Notes: a model not told the origin generated them from the sequence alone. Numbered from the stretch's first letter, positions 24,601-37,800 are shown. The stretch: 64,000 nucleotides of DNA from Poronia punctata (GCA_022579005.1 MU401460.1:1-64000); one strand, 5' to 3'. Numbers and translations are program-made.

Positions 24601-26323
24601 CTTGTATTGCCGCTTTCGCTCTCATCTGTCGTGTTCATGCGAGTGCCCGTTAGCTCTTTTAGCTTTTTCCTCCATTCCCTCTCGTTCCAGCCTGCACTCC
24701 CGTCGGTTAGAATTAAACTCGAGACATCCAGAAGCTCGAGATAGCCGTAGCGCTTGTGCTTTGGCATCGCGAACATGAGAGATCTGGAATCCAAGACGCT
24801 GGCAACTAATCGTCCTGGGCGGCCATATAACCCGAACGTATCCCAAGTCGGAAACAGGAAACGCAACATCATCTCAAACCCACTAACAGCCGGGTTTACC
24901 TCTGGCATAATAAAGACAAAGCCTTCGGTGGACGACGGAGGGTCGCCGTGTATGGTGATGTCGCCCTCGATCTTGACCAACGTAGAGGCGTCGATCAGGG
25001 ACTTTGCCTGTGGGTAGATGGCATATGCAGAGTAGGCGTCGTTGATGGTCGCTATCGGCTGCATCTTCTTCTGTTTCTTCCCTTCTTTTCTCTGGTCGTA
25101 AAACTTGATGTCGCCCTTGAGAAGAGGGGGATGCGAGCGATCGTAAGGGTTCTTTTTCTTGTGCTCCTTCATCGCCTTCTGGTACTCCTTTTCTTCCGGG
25201 GGACATATGACACACCAACAGCGTCTCCACGGAACGCCGGCGCCGAAACGAACCCTGACCCATTGATCTACCGGTATCCGTGACCTCTCCATGATGACGC
25301 CGATGTTATTCAGATTTTTGCCCTTGCCCGCAATTAATGCGCCCGTGTACGCCTCCTGTAGCGTCGCGTGTTCGAACATGGCAAGACGAATACCCGAAGT
25401 CCACTGGATTAACGAATGCCTAGAGCTGAAATGTAACAAGTACCGATTTCTTCCGGCTGTTGATATGCTGAGTATATTTTGCAACGGCTGCTCGCCATCT
25501 GCGCTCGTCGGTAAGGACTCGATCTAGACAAAGACGGTTAGCGTAATGGCACAAGAGATACGGATACATACATCTTGGTGTTTCACTGTGTCATACCATT
25601 TTAATCGAGGCGTCCGTCAAGTTGATGAACTTGGGCAGCACCTCGCCATTCTCACCTGCAGCATCTAGCTCGGCAGCATCCCAAAGGGACAAAACCGTGC
25701 CTACGAGCTGCGCAAAACATTCGGTCCATGTCCGGTCAGGATTTGGCTTTCCCTCTGCGACATGTGCATGTTAGGGTCAAGGACACTGACAAGGTGGGAC
25801 AGAGTCAAAGGGGACGTTGGGACGTACGTGTGTTTTGGTCGTCTAATTTTAGGAAATAGCCCTCCTGGTATAACTTATTCGCATGACTGTTGAGAAATGT
25901 GAATATGGGCTGGAGCTCAGGAATGGTATCGGCGTTGACATCCATGCGGGGCGGTTGATAGGCTTGGATCATAGACAAGGGGCGTGAGGAACTGCGGCTG
26001 CGGGTCCGGTTACGGTCGGCAACGGTAATAGGCGAATTCGCTATTGGTAGGCTATCATGGTCGACCCAGAGCGGCGAGCCTGGGACTGTGGATGACGCAG
26101 CTCGAGTGTGACTGCGGCGGAAAAAGTCGCTTTTGGTGGAACCCGAGTTATCGCTACCGTAAAAGGACTGGCGAAGTCCGGAACTGCGAATCTTGCCGGT
26201 CGGGGGTGTTGGCGGTGTTGAGGGCGTTGGCGGCGTGGACGACGTCGACGACGTGACACCGTCGTAGATGATAGGTTTCGGTTCGTCGGCAACAGGGGCA
26301 GGTGAGCCGGAGAAGTGGGACAT
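21684..26323 (-). CDS. caf120: CCR4-NOT complex subunit Caf120-like PH-domain protein, 4 exons, 1432 aa
   Basis: Exons in transcript order are 26323-25828, 25754-25597, 25523-24571 and 24375-21684; every junction is GT-AG and keeps the frame. The start is the ATG of MSHFSGSPAP; the GTG four codons upstream is unlikely. A Pro/Thr/Ser-rich N-terminus leads into a PH domain from YQEGYFLKL (about residue 152) to IRLAMFEHATL (about 270), interrupted by two introns. A second conserved region (about 270-520) has WVRVRFGAGVPWRRCWCVI and WDTFGLYGRPGRLVASV. The rest is disordered, rich in Pro, Gly, Ser and Gln, with five QRPxSR repeat units and a poly-Gln/His run. This order matches fungal Caf120/Skg3, a CCR4-NOT component linked to mRNA decay and transcription control. 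The long C-terminal tail is usual for filamentous fungi. The PH region gives the identification; the tail gives none. Confidence 0.88.
22256..22420 (-). repeat. Coding tandem repeat, LLQRPxSRGAG units in caf120
   Basis: Five imperfect copies of a unit reading LLQRP-(N/S/G)-SR-GA(S/G)D occur back to back in the last exon of caf120. The codons differ enough between units that the array looks older than the LASPG minisatellite. It lies in the disordered tail just before a region rich in Gln and His. Function is unknown; such arrays are usually tolerated length variation. Confidence 0.75.
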
Positions 26324-29300
26324 AAACGAGAGCACTTTTGGTTAGGAAATACCAGAGTCAGCACAACCGAAGCGGCCAAGGTCACACGGGATATATATGT
26401 AGACAATTGCTCGACTAGTAGCTCCAAATGCAGCGGCGATCATTTATATGACGAACTGTCATAAGTTGGGATTAATCGGGGAAGGATCCGGCTAGGCCTT
26501 TGGGGCTGCAACGGGGCGGGGTGCAAGGGGTCACGACTCCAGGCGTGCCAGGGACCTATTAGTCGACAGTGGCACAAGTGGCTACCGTCTTGGTAATTTG
26601 AGGTAGGTATCGACAGGCCGTGCTTGCTGGCCTGTTTTAAGTCTTCCCAGTACATCACTTTCAGTCTTTGAAAACTGGCAGACGGGCAGCCGGGTAGGTA
26701 TTGTTGCAACTTGTAGGCATTTGTTCCGATTTCAATGTGAATCAGAAACCCACCAAACAAAGCAAGGGAGTAGTGCAAACCCTAAATAATGACAACAGAT
26801 AAAAGTGGACAGGACGGAAGGAGGTACCAGGTAGTAGGTAGTTTGTGGGACCTCTTCTTGTCCGCGCTCTCGAACAACAACAGGCTCAGGTAATAGCAGA
26901 AAGTCCGAGTGCTTAATATTGGTCAATGAAACTTCATCGACCTAGTGGATTTGTGTCGTATGCAAATAGAAGGATTGCCATCGCAGCTAAGAAAGCTCGG
27001 CTACCAAACCACGTCGGTCTCGGAAGAAATGGCAAACGGCGGGGTATAAAAGCGCTCAAGGACATATATAGGCTTGGGGGGTATGAGATAGTTACGGTAT
27101 GCACTAGCTATGCTGCACCCTTTTCAACCCTCATCCATCCATCCACCTTATCTGGGGCGCATATTGTTCGTTGCCCATGAAACGGCTGGTGACACTTTAA
27201 GTAAACAACAAGACATGTTGCCTCCCTACCGCACGTCTTCCCCAGATTGTGCTATGCTTCTTCTTGCACCATATTGGCATTGAAGTTAGAATAAGAAAAG
27301 AGCCTCATTTTTACCCTGTTCAACAGTACGGTTGAACAAGTGTAAATTAGGCCAGCTCATTTGCTGAGTGGTGATCGTTACCCATACAAGAGACTATCTT
27401 GGTAGGGTACCAATTGTGAATCACAAAGACTTGTGTGACAAAGATGACGCCAGCCGGGTTTGGAAACGTGTGCAGGACATAAAATAGAGTTGGGAATGGT
27501 ATTATAAATAAGAGCAAAACAACATACCGCGTTTTCGACCCATATTGTCTATTATCGCCTTTTTGTGTAGCAAATGGCACGTCCACTGCGGCGTCGATAC
27601 CTATATGGAATGCCGTAAACCCTACTGTCCGGGAATGGGAGTGGTGGCACGCAAGAAGCGGCCGTGTCGGTTTTGCGCGGCTGGCCGGCTGTGCTGAATC
27701 CGGATGCGCGGTCGGCGTTGGTGTTGATCTGGCAATTGCTATTTTGAAAAGGGGCAAGATTGTCTGCCAGGAAGTCCGAGGAAAGCACAGAGGGTTAGGT
27801 AATTTGATATTGGTGGCGTGTAGAACGGCGGATTGTTTTCGGCATCAAATACCCGTAGGCCAAGCGTCAGAATATGCGACTACTTAAGACCAAGAGCCAC
27901 CACAAGCAAAAATACCTGGGGCAGGCGGAGTGACAAGTAGGTGTGTATACGGCGAGGGCACGCGGGAGTTTTGTAGCTTCACAAGATCTTTGTGGTACCA
28001 CATGGGCACTATCCACATGCACGCGCAGAATACGAATGGATGGAATGTCTCCAACGTCAGGAAAGGGAATAGTCTATGTCGGTACTCGTAATCTGATCTG
28101 CGACAGCGACTAGGTATGTTTCGACGGTGTGTAGAGAGGTCCAGACTCCTGTCTAGGTAGGTGCTTTTGTACGTAGTATTTTCGCGCAAAGTTCCGGCGC
28201 AATGCTGTCGGTTTGTATACTGAGTAAACTGCCGTCTGGAAATTAAATGCTGAGCTCAGCTTCGCGGCGGTGCTGTTTCTAGAAGTCCCAAGAGAGACTT
28301 GGAAGAGCGGCTATTATAGTACAAATACCTCGCGTGTTTTGCTAACAGAAGCTATTGGTAACGGAGGCACCGGCCTTTGTTAGCAGGCACGTTGCGTCAT
28401 GTGCTAGCCAAGTAAACCCAAGACGCTAGAGGAAGCCAGGAGAGGATATCTTGTCTTGGCACGAAATAATTGTCAGAACTGTGTGAGAAGCAGAAAAGAG
28501 GAGATATTGGAACGTAAAAAAACATGAAACTGTCGATAGCAATAAAGAGAAGAATATAGCTCAGAAGGAAAGGTCCGAGTGTAGAAGTTCCCGCATTTGG
28601 TCAACGTTTTAGTCTAGCATTAGCTAACCTAGACTAGCTCCCACATCTCTGTTTGGTTTTCCAACACTTCTTGATTCTTTTCAACCACATGGACCTGCAA
28701 GAGAAACTTACAAGGGTAAACCTTGTTGAGCATCGGTTTTATCCAGCTGGCCGGCAAGGGCGGGATTGAATCCATCCCTTTCTGATCTTCTTCGCCACAG
28801 TACCATACAATTTGTACCTGGGGACTTGCCTAGCAGGGCAACACGCCTTACGATATCCTACGAGTACGGGCCCGGTACATGTTGGTTGCGCCAAAGCTCA
28901 CGCTACCAGCCTTTCAGTTGGTAGAAAGGGACATTACGTCAGTCTAACTTTAGGTCCCAATGAAACCCCGAATGCAGGTGCAGGCAGGTACAGTACCTAC
29001 TAACCTGCCTCGTACTGTAAACCTTACCTGAGAGACGGTCTGGTCAACATAAAGCATGTACCTAAGTTACTGTGGTTGGGTAAACTACCTGTTACCTGCA
29101 TCGCATCATGGCTGCTTCTGCAGGATTCCCGCTTTGGCGAAATACACTAATCACTACTGATTGTACATATTGTGTGGCTGGCGTAGTACTGCCGCAGAGT
29201 CGTAGACCAGTATAACAGCACAGAAGAAACCTAGATTGGCTAGCTTGGATATGTATGCGAGCCAGTATAATTTGAATTGTAAGCTATTCTGGCCAGAATC

Positions 29301-30942
29301 TGGGCGTTTTGGTTCAAGGAAAACCGCCCACCAGGGGTAATAAAATAATATGCTTCAAGTCGTTACGAGTAACTTACTCATACGAGTACACAGAGACCCT
29401 TAACTGCCTTATTAGGTACCTAGCCTAGTTGACACAATATCGGTCCGGAATTATTACACGTTGAACATATTGCTCAAGTACAATGCATGTGCAGTTGGCA
29501 CTACTTGACAGATAGGGGGATTTTTAGTCATCCTAGCCTTATACTATTCTGACAGACTTGCTTTATGCCATCAAACAAGCCTGGAGGGCCGCATGTAGGG
29601 TCCTTAGGCAATGGCATGTTGAGCTCTTAGAAAGCACTAAGTTGGTTTCTTATGATTTATATGGACATATGTATATGAGTACTTGTATATATATGTATAT
29701 AGGAGCTTACCGCCTCCTATACCCTCGGGAGGCGCGAGTGCTCTGTCTGCGCAACAAAGTTAAACAAATCAATCAATCAATCTACTTTTTATATATTTGC
29801 TCGTAATTGACAGGAGTCGGGCAGGACACAAGATTCAACTTCAACAATTCTCAATTCGCATTTCTTACCCGAAATTGGATACATACTCGTACGTGTATGT
29901 TGACACAGCTCAGCTTCTTGCGCAAATCCTATCCCGAGGTAGAAACCGTGGGTAGGGAACCATAAGGACAATCGGAGATAAGCACACTAGTGAGGTTACC
30001 AAAGCTCGATACTAGTGCTTATTATCGGACCGGGTTGCTCTACCTACTCGTAGACCGCTAATCTCGTGTTGTCTGTGAGCTGACGTGTTTCTCGACCGCA
30101 GCAGTTTCAGATATTCCCCTTTTCCTAGATAAATATTTATTGGACGACATCCCGAATGCAAATCATACCAACCATTTGGTACGTGTATGAGAACCAGCTG
30201 CCTGTCGATGAAATCAGCTCAGACTGTTCTATGCAATATTACAATTTTGGATCCAGGAGTAGAATAGATCGGCAAGGAGATATTCACCCTCCTTCAAAAG
30301 TTCAAAGCTTGATTTTCCCGCCACTGCATATGAGATTATTTCCGCGTTACGTCTATTTTACGTGTAGCATAGCCTTACCTGGTAATCACTGAGGCCTAGC
30401 GCGAGTGGGTGACGAAAAATGAAAGGGGGGTGCACTGAACATCTAATAACCTCTTATAAACTATACTACGGCTGCAATCCACAGCCAGATAGTAAGATAA
30501 ACATAGACTTTATGGCTTCAACTTTCTTATCATTTTTTCTGCCAAGACGGCAACGTAATTACATATCTAGATTTGTGGTTCGATAAAAGTAAATAGACCC
30601 CGGAAAATATGAAGCATCGTCATACGTGTCCGTGTATGTGTTTCCGTGCCGTGACCGCACTCTCAATACTCAGTACTCAAAATAGGCACACTCTTGGCAC
30701 CTGTGACGTCGTGGTACCTTTTGAGGTAAAGATGCAGTGGACCGGTACCGGGGGTTCGGTGGGCCACTTTATTAGCTGTTATCGATACGGTACAATTACC
30801 AACGTTATTGGAGATCCTCTTGCGCCCGCGTACAGTATCCCAATTACTCCTTTTCTACCCCTTCGACCTACTCTAGGTTAGCACCTAGTTCACAGGTCTG
30901 TATCTAACAGGTCTCTTACGGTTCGCCTGCGCGATCGTGGGG
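26324..30942. other. 4.6-kb divergent spacer without recognised gene
   Basis: This lies between the divergently transcribed caf120 and ptc7 genes. Frames up to about 136 codons exist (27347-27757 minus, with a hydrophobic segment), but none shows a family motif or fits an intron-joined model. A TATAAAA box sits at 27045-27051 on the plus strand with no obvious ORF behind it, so a non-coding or unrecognised transcript is possible. CCTAGGTA-type motifs recur. A possible LINE-like 3' end is listed separately at 29690-29782. Confidence 0.5.
29690..29782 (+). repeat. Hairpin plus (AATC)n tail, possible LINE 3' fragment
   Basis: A perfect 7-bp inverted repeat (CGCCTCC at 29711-29717, GGAGGCG at 29728-29734) is followed about 30 bases later by tandem AATC units (29766-29782). 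A small hairpin followed by a short tandem-repeat tail resembles the 3' end of non-LTR retrotransposons and derived SINEs in filamentous fungi. No reverse-transcriptase sequence precedes it, so if real this is a strongly 5'-truncated copy or a SINE. The evidence is structural only. Confidence 0.3.
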
Positions 30943-32261
30943 ATGAGGAGGTCACCTCGCCCTTCGCTGGCCTCGATACTAGGTCCAACTCGTCGATCGC
31001 CGTACACCTTACATTGGACACCCCCGCCGCTCTCGCTTCGAAAGCGTAATATCACTTCCGCTGACAGCCGACCGGAAGCCACCGGCGATGTGACCCCGCC
31101 GCTTTCACACAGCTGTCCGAGGCTCCCATTTCGTTTTGATACCGGCTTTGCGCTCTATGCGACGCGTAAACCTAGCCCGTTCCCTCCGCCTTTCTTATCG
31201 CCGCCGTCGGGCTCCTTCTCGGATCCCTTGAGTACCCATCACCAGAGTCGCGATAAGCGGGTATTTGTCCATGGCGAGCTCATTCGAGGATGGACAAATG
31301 GCGACGATGCCGTTTATGCTAGCGATAACTTCATATGTGCAAATGATGGTGTTGGCGCATGGTCAGCTCGACCAAGAGGCCATGCTGGGTAACGCGACCC
31401 ATTCTGCTGATGATTCGAGAGGTTTGCACTAACTATGCTCAGTCTATGGTCTCGGTTGATTCTTCACTTCTGGGTTGCGGCTATAGAAGAAGACATGGCA
31501 CGGCCCCGGCCATCCAGCTCCAGCTACCAGCCCGATCCGAAGCGTTACCTACAAATAGCCTACGACCGAACCGTGGAGGCCACGTCCGGCCCAAATGACT
31601 GTTTAGGGACTACAACGGCAGCAGGCGCGCAGCTATTCTACAAAGGCGATCCTACCGACCCGCATTCTACGGTTAAACCGCTCCTATACGTCACCAATCT
31701 AGGCGATTCGCAGGTCATGGTCGTTCGCTCGAAGAGCCGCAAGATCGTATATAAATCAAAAGAACAGTGGCACTGGTTTGACTGTCCCAGACAGCTTGGA
31801 ACAAACAGTCCAGACACTCCAAACCAAAACGCCACTATTGACACTGTAGACATCGATGAAGGGGATATAGTTCTCGCTATGTCTGACGGCGTCACTGACA
31901 ATCTCTGGGATCACGAGATTGCCGAGATTGTTGCCAAGACCGTGGAGCTTTGGGAAGCTGGTAAAATAGGCCAGGCTTCTGGGAGTCGTGCTCACGGTGC
32001 TGGTGGTGGAATGCCTTATGTTGCTCAAGAATTGATGAATAAGGCCAAAGAGATCGCAACCGATCCGTTCGCCGAGAGTCCTTTTATGGAACGTGCTATC
32101 GAAGAAGGACTGGCCAGTACAGGCGGTAAGTCGCTTGACTAGGATGCCATCTTAGGCATAGCGAATTGGCACTCAGAGAAAGTACCTGACTGACAGACAC
32201 AGGGAAACCCGACGATATTAGCGTCGTAGCTGCGCTTTGTCGACGAAACATGCCTTCCTAG
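30943..32261 (+). CDS. ptc7: PP2C-family protein phosphatase, Ptc7-like, 3 exons, 395 aa
   Basis: Exons are 30943-31388, 31443-32125 and 32203-32261. Intron 1 has a CACTAAC branch-like motif just before its acceptor; intron 2 starts GTAAGT. The N-terminal 40 residues are rich in Arg, Ser and Pro and nearly free of acidic residues, as in a mitochondrial presequence. PP2C metal-binding motifs are present: DDAVY (121-125), NDGVGAW (134-140), LGDSQ (235-239), MSDGVTDNLWD (about 295-305) and the C-terminal KPDDISVV, which lies in exon 3. This is the Ptc7 branch of PP2C; in yeast, Ptc7 is a mitochondrial phosphatase that promotes coenzyme Q synthesis through Coq7. The start ATG was preferred over an in-frame GTG two codons upstream. 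Family assignment is secure; mitochondrial location is inferred. Confidence 0.92.
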
Positions 32262-33056
32262 TCGGCCGGTAGTCTTGGGCATACTTCTGAGGGCTTATCT
32301 CACCAAGCCCTCCTGATTCTATTGCGTTGTTGCGTTTGGACTTAATTGCAGGGGTTAAGGCGTTTTAATACGGAAATGGCAAGATATCATGGAGTTATTG
32401 CAAGTTGATGAATACGAGGGTTCTAATTTGAACGTGGATTTCGGTCTCGGTGGCATATTGGCGTTGAATTCAGCATCTGATCCGGCCCAGTGGTTGGGAG
32501 TGTTGACGGACTATGAGAACAGGTGTTTCCAGATCAAGGACTATCATATGGGTTGATGTGTAAATAGACAGGCGCATAGGGTACGTGATATATTTATTTT
32601 TGCTATGATAACTACGTCCAAAATGTCCAGGATCATTGAGTACTTGTAATAAACCAACTGCGCCAGAACACAGACAAGGACAATACAGTACGTATACTGT
32701 GCACACATGAGCATTCTGCCCAAAAGTTGTTCAAAGGTACCTGACTTAGAATACTGTGTAAACTGTAGATCACTTTGGGTGGGTAACTACCCCTGGGGTT
32801 CACATATCAAACCCCCCACTAGGAGTTATCGATAAGTCACCTTTTGGACTTTAAGCTTAACCAGCCAAAGAAAAGATAATACCTACCTGAGGATAGCTTA
32901 ACCATCTGATATACCTGCTCCCTCAACTCAACCTCACATACCACCAAATTGTTGGACGATCAACTCGAGGCCCGGAAGGCAATTGACTCTTCTGTAAATG
33001 ACCAGATAACATAATTTCCTCTGCAAGCACCATATCACTTTGTCACTCTTGAGAAG
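32262..33056. other. Intergenic spacer
   Basis: This 795-bp spacer between ptc7 and utp23, which run in the same direction, holds the ptc7 3' UTR and the utp23 promoter. No coding or RNA feature can be supported. Confidence 0.5.
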
Positions 33057-34181
33057 ATGCCGCGCGCAAAGAGATCAAAACAGTATAAACGGCTGATGAG
33101 CCAGTATGGTGTGTTAGGGATAACCACTAGGCCCTGTCTTCTTCTGGCTAACAAAGAGTTGTATAGAAATGAATTTTGGTTTCCGCGAGCCCTACCAAGT
33201 TCTTTGCGACAGCCAGTTCCTCCAGACAGCGGTCCACAGTAAAATGGACATTGAGCACATACTAAAGACCACTCTACACGGCTCAACAAAACTATGTGCG
33301 TCCATACTCGAGCCATTCGACTGCTTCCCTTCTAACTCGTCACGCAGTAATCTCTCAGTGTTCAATGAGACACCTATACGCTAGGAATACGGAACCTGGC
33401 GTAGCAGCTACTATTGAGTTTGCGAAAGAAAAGGTTGAGCGAAGACGCTGTGGACATCATCCTTCGGACTATCCCGAACCACTCAGTAAGATCCTCTCGG
33501 TGCAACTTGTCTAGACTCTAAAGCGTCATCCTACAACGCTCCTGGTCAACACGCTGACTGACGGTTGATCAAACAGAAGAATCAGAGTGTATCCATTCTG
33601 TTGTTGACCCGAACAGTAAAGGGGTGAATAAACATCGCTACGTGTGTGCTATCAACGATGATGAGCTTCGATCCACGCTACGAAACGTTCAGGTTGTACC
33701 GCTGCTCTATATCCGCCGATCCGTCCTGATTATGGAACCGGCCTCCTCAAATACTGTAAAAGCACGATCTCGCGACGAAAAGGCAAAATTTACTTCAGAA
33801 CTAAAGATGATCGAGGGCAAGCGGAAGAGAGAGATCAATGAATCGGACGATGAGGGTGCCAACCCTTCTAAAAAGGGAACCGAGTCGACAAAGCCAAAGA
33901 AGAAGAAGCCGAACGGGCCTAAGGAACCAAATCCTTTGTCTGTTAAGAAAAAGAAGAAGGATACCAAGACAAAAGCAACAGAGGGGACTGTTTCCAAATC
34001 ATCACAAGTGGGTGGAACAGAAGGGGAGAAAGAAGATAACGAATTACAGTCGGCAAAAACTGGGGAAGGTTCAGGCGGAAGACGGCGTCGCAGACACAGG
34101 TCAAAGGCGACTACTGCGGAAACTACTGTGCCTGCAGATGGCAATACTGCTCCCACCGAAACCTCCACAGTCGATACATAA
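33057..34181 (+). CDS. utp23: rRNA-processing protein Utp23 (PIN-domain family), 4 exons, 307 aa
   Basis: Exons are 33057-33108, 33167-33295, 33348-33485 and 33577-34181; all junctions are GT-AG with matching phase. The N-terminus MPRAKRSKQYKRLMSQY followed by NFGFREPYQVL is diagnostic for the Fcf1/Utp23 group. The PIN-like fold runs to about residue 155: QCSMRHLY near 64-71, then HRYVCAINDDELR and VPLLYIRRSVLIMEP. Cys65, Cys95, His97/His98 and Cys111 fit the zinc-binding CCHC site of Utp23. The last 130 residues are Lys/Arg-rich and disordered with runs of basic residues, as expected of a nucleolar protein. Utp23 belongs to the small-subunit processome and acts in early 18S rRNA processing with the snR30/U17 snoRNP. 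Exon boundaries are strongly supported by conservation across junctions. Confidence 0.93.
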
Positions 34182-34889
34182 TAAGCTGTATGAACTTGCA
34201 GTATTGGGGATATTGGCAGTTGGCGGACTTCATTCACATGTACATGGCGTTCTGGGGGGCTGATAAAAAGGACAAGGGCCATTTCTTCGGGGGCCTAAAA
34301 GGTTCAATGATACCATAATGAATTTCAGGGCCGTTTACATGACCTCATGGGGACCTATATAACACCCTATAATAAGCGATTATGTAGTAGCGACTTCGTG
34401 TTTCGAGTTTACTTCTGGCGTGTCATGTTTGCTAGGTTAGATCTGTGTAGTATAGCCTGGCCTCCTGATGTCCTTGTACACATGCACGTACACCAGACAG
34501 TCGGCGCCTCTTGTCCCATAAGAAATACCATTTGAACTTGGCAACACAAGAGAGTCAGGCCGAAGCGCATGACTGAGGTGCCAGTCCGTTGTAGGTTAGT
34601 ACTGGTAGGTAGTGTGGATCCCCCCTGGCTGAGGCTTGGCTTTCAGATGCTTTCCCGATTGTACTAGCGGGAGTAGATAGTTGGGGAACGCCAACCCCCA
34701 ACTCGTAACATTTGCACCTAACATTAGTGCATTTTGTTCACTTTAGGTCATTGGATGATATCCAAGTTAACAAATTTGAAAAAAGGCCCCCGAGCTGAAT
34801 GGCCGACGCTGTTGCCCAAGTCCTGTAGAGCTGGGGAAAGAGTTTAAGCATCGTTTATTTACCCACATGTGCAGAATACCGAAGCATTC
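34182..34889. other. Intergenic spacer
   Basis: This 708-bp spacer between utp23 and the DUF726 gene contains no convincing ORF. A good splice-acceptor-like sequence (CATGTGCAG) ends at about 34873, so a short upstream exon of the DUF726 gene could lie here; a candidate ATG at 34802 is followed by a possible donor, but the phase does not fit. Confidence 0.45.
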
Positions 34890-37800
34890 ATGGCAGCTGC
34901 CGGCGCCCCTGAAGTTGATGATTTTGGCTTGCCCATCAGCAAATACGTCGTAAGCTCTGTAAAGGATGAGAGCAATGGCAAGCCTGAAGTTCCCAACGCT
35001 GCTGGTCTACCAGTCGGGGGTGATTCAATAACTTCCAAGTCAGAAGTAACCAAGAAGAAGAACAATGTACAAGTAGAAATCCCGGCCGGGTCGAACCAGG
35101 AGGCCGCCGATAGCACGTCCCTCAGAACGATACCAGCGTCGACAAACCCCACGACTACAACCCACGAGTTGAGCACACTTAATCACGGCCCGAATAACTT
35201 GGAGGGCACACCCCAGTCATCTTTATCGGACCCAACACAAACAGCTAAAACACCGTCGACGACATCAACCCAGCCAGGGAACAAAGACGATGCAGGCACG
35301 ATCGATCCATCTGTCGCACAGCCACATTCTTCAGACGTTGGTGAACGCAGGAATACACTGAGCAATGATCCCCAGGGTATATCAGGGCCATCGTTGGACG
35401 AGCTACAGAGTAGAAAGCGCGCATCGGACATACCGGCAGCTCGTGGTCATGTCCGCGATGCTAGCGCGGCAAGTAATAGCCTTGAAACGTCCGAGTTTTC
35501 CCATCAACAACTTACAGCCCAAAAGACGAATGAGAAAGATGATGAAGATGATGACGAATGGCAAGCTATGCCGGCCTATGCGCCGTATGATATCTACGAC
35601 GACGATAATAGGCTTATAGCAAAGGAGCATAACCCGGACGAAGACGAAACCTACGGATACGCCGGTCTCGGCGGTGCCGGCAAGGGGTACACCCGGGTCA
35701 TAGACGACGAGGATGCAGAGTCGCAAACGAGCATGGATGACAACACACGATATCTCTTCAATCCCAAGTCGACGAGCATGGCAGAAATGGACGAGGAACA
35801 GCGCGATGCTGTCTCCCAGCTACAGGCTACCAAGGATTTGCTGACTGAGGGGCAAAGAATAGCTTACGTCGGTCTTGCTCGCTTGGAACTAGCCGGCATG
35901 GCGAAGGAGGTTGGAAGCATCGAACATCTGAAGAAGGTGAAGAAGGACGTGAGTCTTGCGGCCGAAACGCTTAGAATGTGGTCACAAAAGATCATGGTTC
36001 GACTGTATGCACATATGGATATCAGCCCGGCAGAGCAAATCATGATAGAACAGTTGTCAGAGCACGGCGTCCAACCTGCCGATCTTACACCGACCCTCAT
36101 GCAAAACGCAAGGGTAAAGAACCCCATGGCAGATTCCACACCGGCTTCCACGCCTAGAATGTCACGCATCGGTAGCCCCCGGCGGTCGCTTTCTGGTACT
36201 CCCAGCCAAGAGCGGTCCGCGGAGCCTCCGCCTCCTTATGAGACCCACGAAGGGGAGGAGATGCCAGAAGTTAGAACACCATCACAACTACCTGGTACCG
36301 ACAACATCGATATAGATATCCGGTGGACGGTGCTTTGCGATCTTTTCCTCGTCTTGATAGCTGACGGGATATATGATGCTCGATCGAGAGTTCTTCTGGA
36401 ACGTGTTGGCAAAGATCTTGAAGTCCCATGGCTAGATATCTGCAAATTCGAGAAACGTGTGACGGATGCGTTGGAAATGCAACAGCAAGCCGAACAGGAG
36501 AACTGGAACGAAGACGAACACCTCGAGAACCGGAGGAAACTCGCTCTCAAGAAACGTTACATGATGATGGGCTTGGCTACCGTTGGTGGCGGCCTCGTCA
36601 TTGGGCTTTCGGCAGGACTGTTGGCACCCCTCATCGGTGCCGGACTGGCCGCTGGTTTCACGACAATTGGCGTTGGAGGCACGAGCTCCTTCCTGGCCGG
36701 CGCTGGAGGTGCGGCCATCATCACGTCCGGCGCCGCTGCTTCTGGGAGCTTCATGGGTGGCAAAGCGGCCGGACGCAGAACAGGTGCGGTGAAGACGTTT
36801 GAATATCGGCCACTCCATAACAACAAGCGGGTCAACCTCATCGTCACGATTTCGGGTTGGCTTACGAGTAAGGTCGACGATGTCCGTCTGCCTTTTAGCA
36901 CCGTCGACCCGACGATGGGTGATTTGTACTCGATTTTGTGGGAGCCGGAGCTGTTGACCAGCATGGGTGACACTATCAATATCCTAGCAACCGAAGTGAG
37001 TATAAACCGCTTGCCACTTGCAGGACGAATTAGCAGTTGATTAACTATATTAGGCTCTCACCCAAGGTCTTCAGCAAGTGCTTGGCAGCACCATCTTGAT
37101 CAGTCTGATGGCTGCTCTGCAGCTGCCGGTTGTGCTAACCAAGCTTGCGTATTTGATCGACAACCCCTGGGCCGTATCGTTGGACCGGGCCTGGGCTGCT
37201 GGTCTGATTCTAGCAGACTCCTTGATCGATAGGAACCTAGGCACTCGCCCCGTCACGCTTGTAGGCTACTCCCTCGGGTCACGAGTCATCTTCTCCTGCC
37301 TTTTGGAACTTGCCCGGAAAGGTGCACACGGGCTCGTGCAGAACGTCTACCTTTTCGGGGCCCCGGTTGTAGTCAAAAACGAGGAATTCATAAAAGCCAG
37401 AGTCATGGTCGCCGGTCGGTTTCTCAATGGTTACAACCGAAATGACTGGATTCTTGGTTACCTTTTCCGATTGACAAATGGCGGCATCCGACGGGTTGCC
37501 GGTCTAGCTAGTGTTGAGGGAATCCCGGGCGTGGAGAATATGGACTGCACAGAGTGGGTGAAGGGTCATATGGAATACAGAGCGGCGATGCCCCGCCTCC
37601 TGCGGGAATGTGGTTGGGTGGTCAACAGTGATGAATTCGGCGAAATCGAGGATCCGGACCCAGATCGCCATCGAGAACGACAGAAGGAGCTCATAAACGA
37701 AATCGAGGAAGCGCGTAAGGAGCTAGAGAAGGAGGGGCAGTCGAAGAAGAAGGGTGGATGGGGTATATTTGGCCGCAAGAAAAAGGCCGAGCGGCAGGAC

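Noticed and set aside
27347..27757. 136-codon minus-strand frame with a hydrophobic stretch
   Set aside because: No conserved motif could be seen and no intron-joined extension; the hydrophobic stretch alone is not enough to call a gene.
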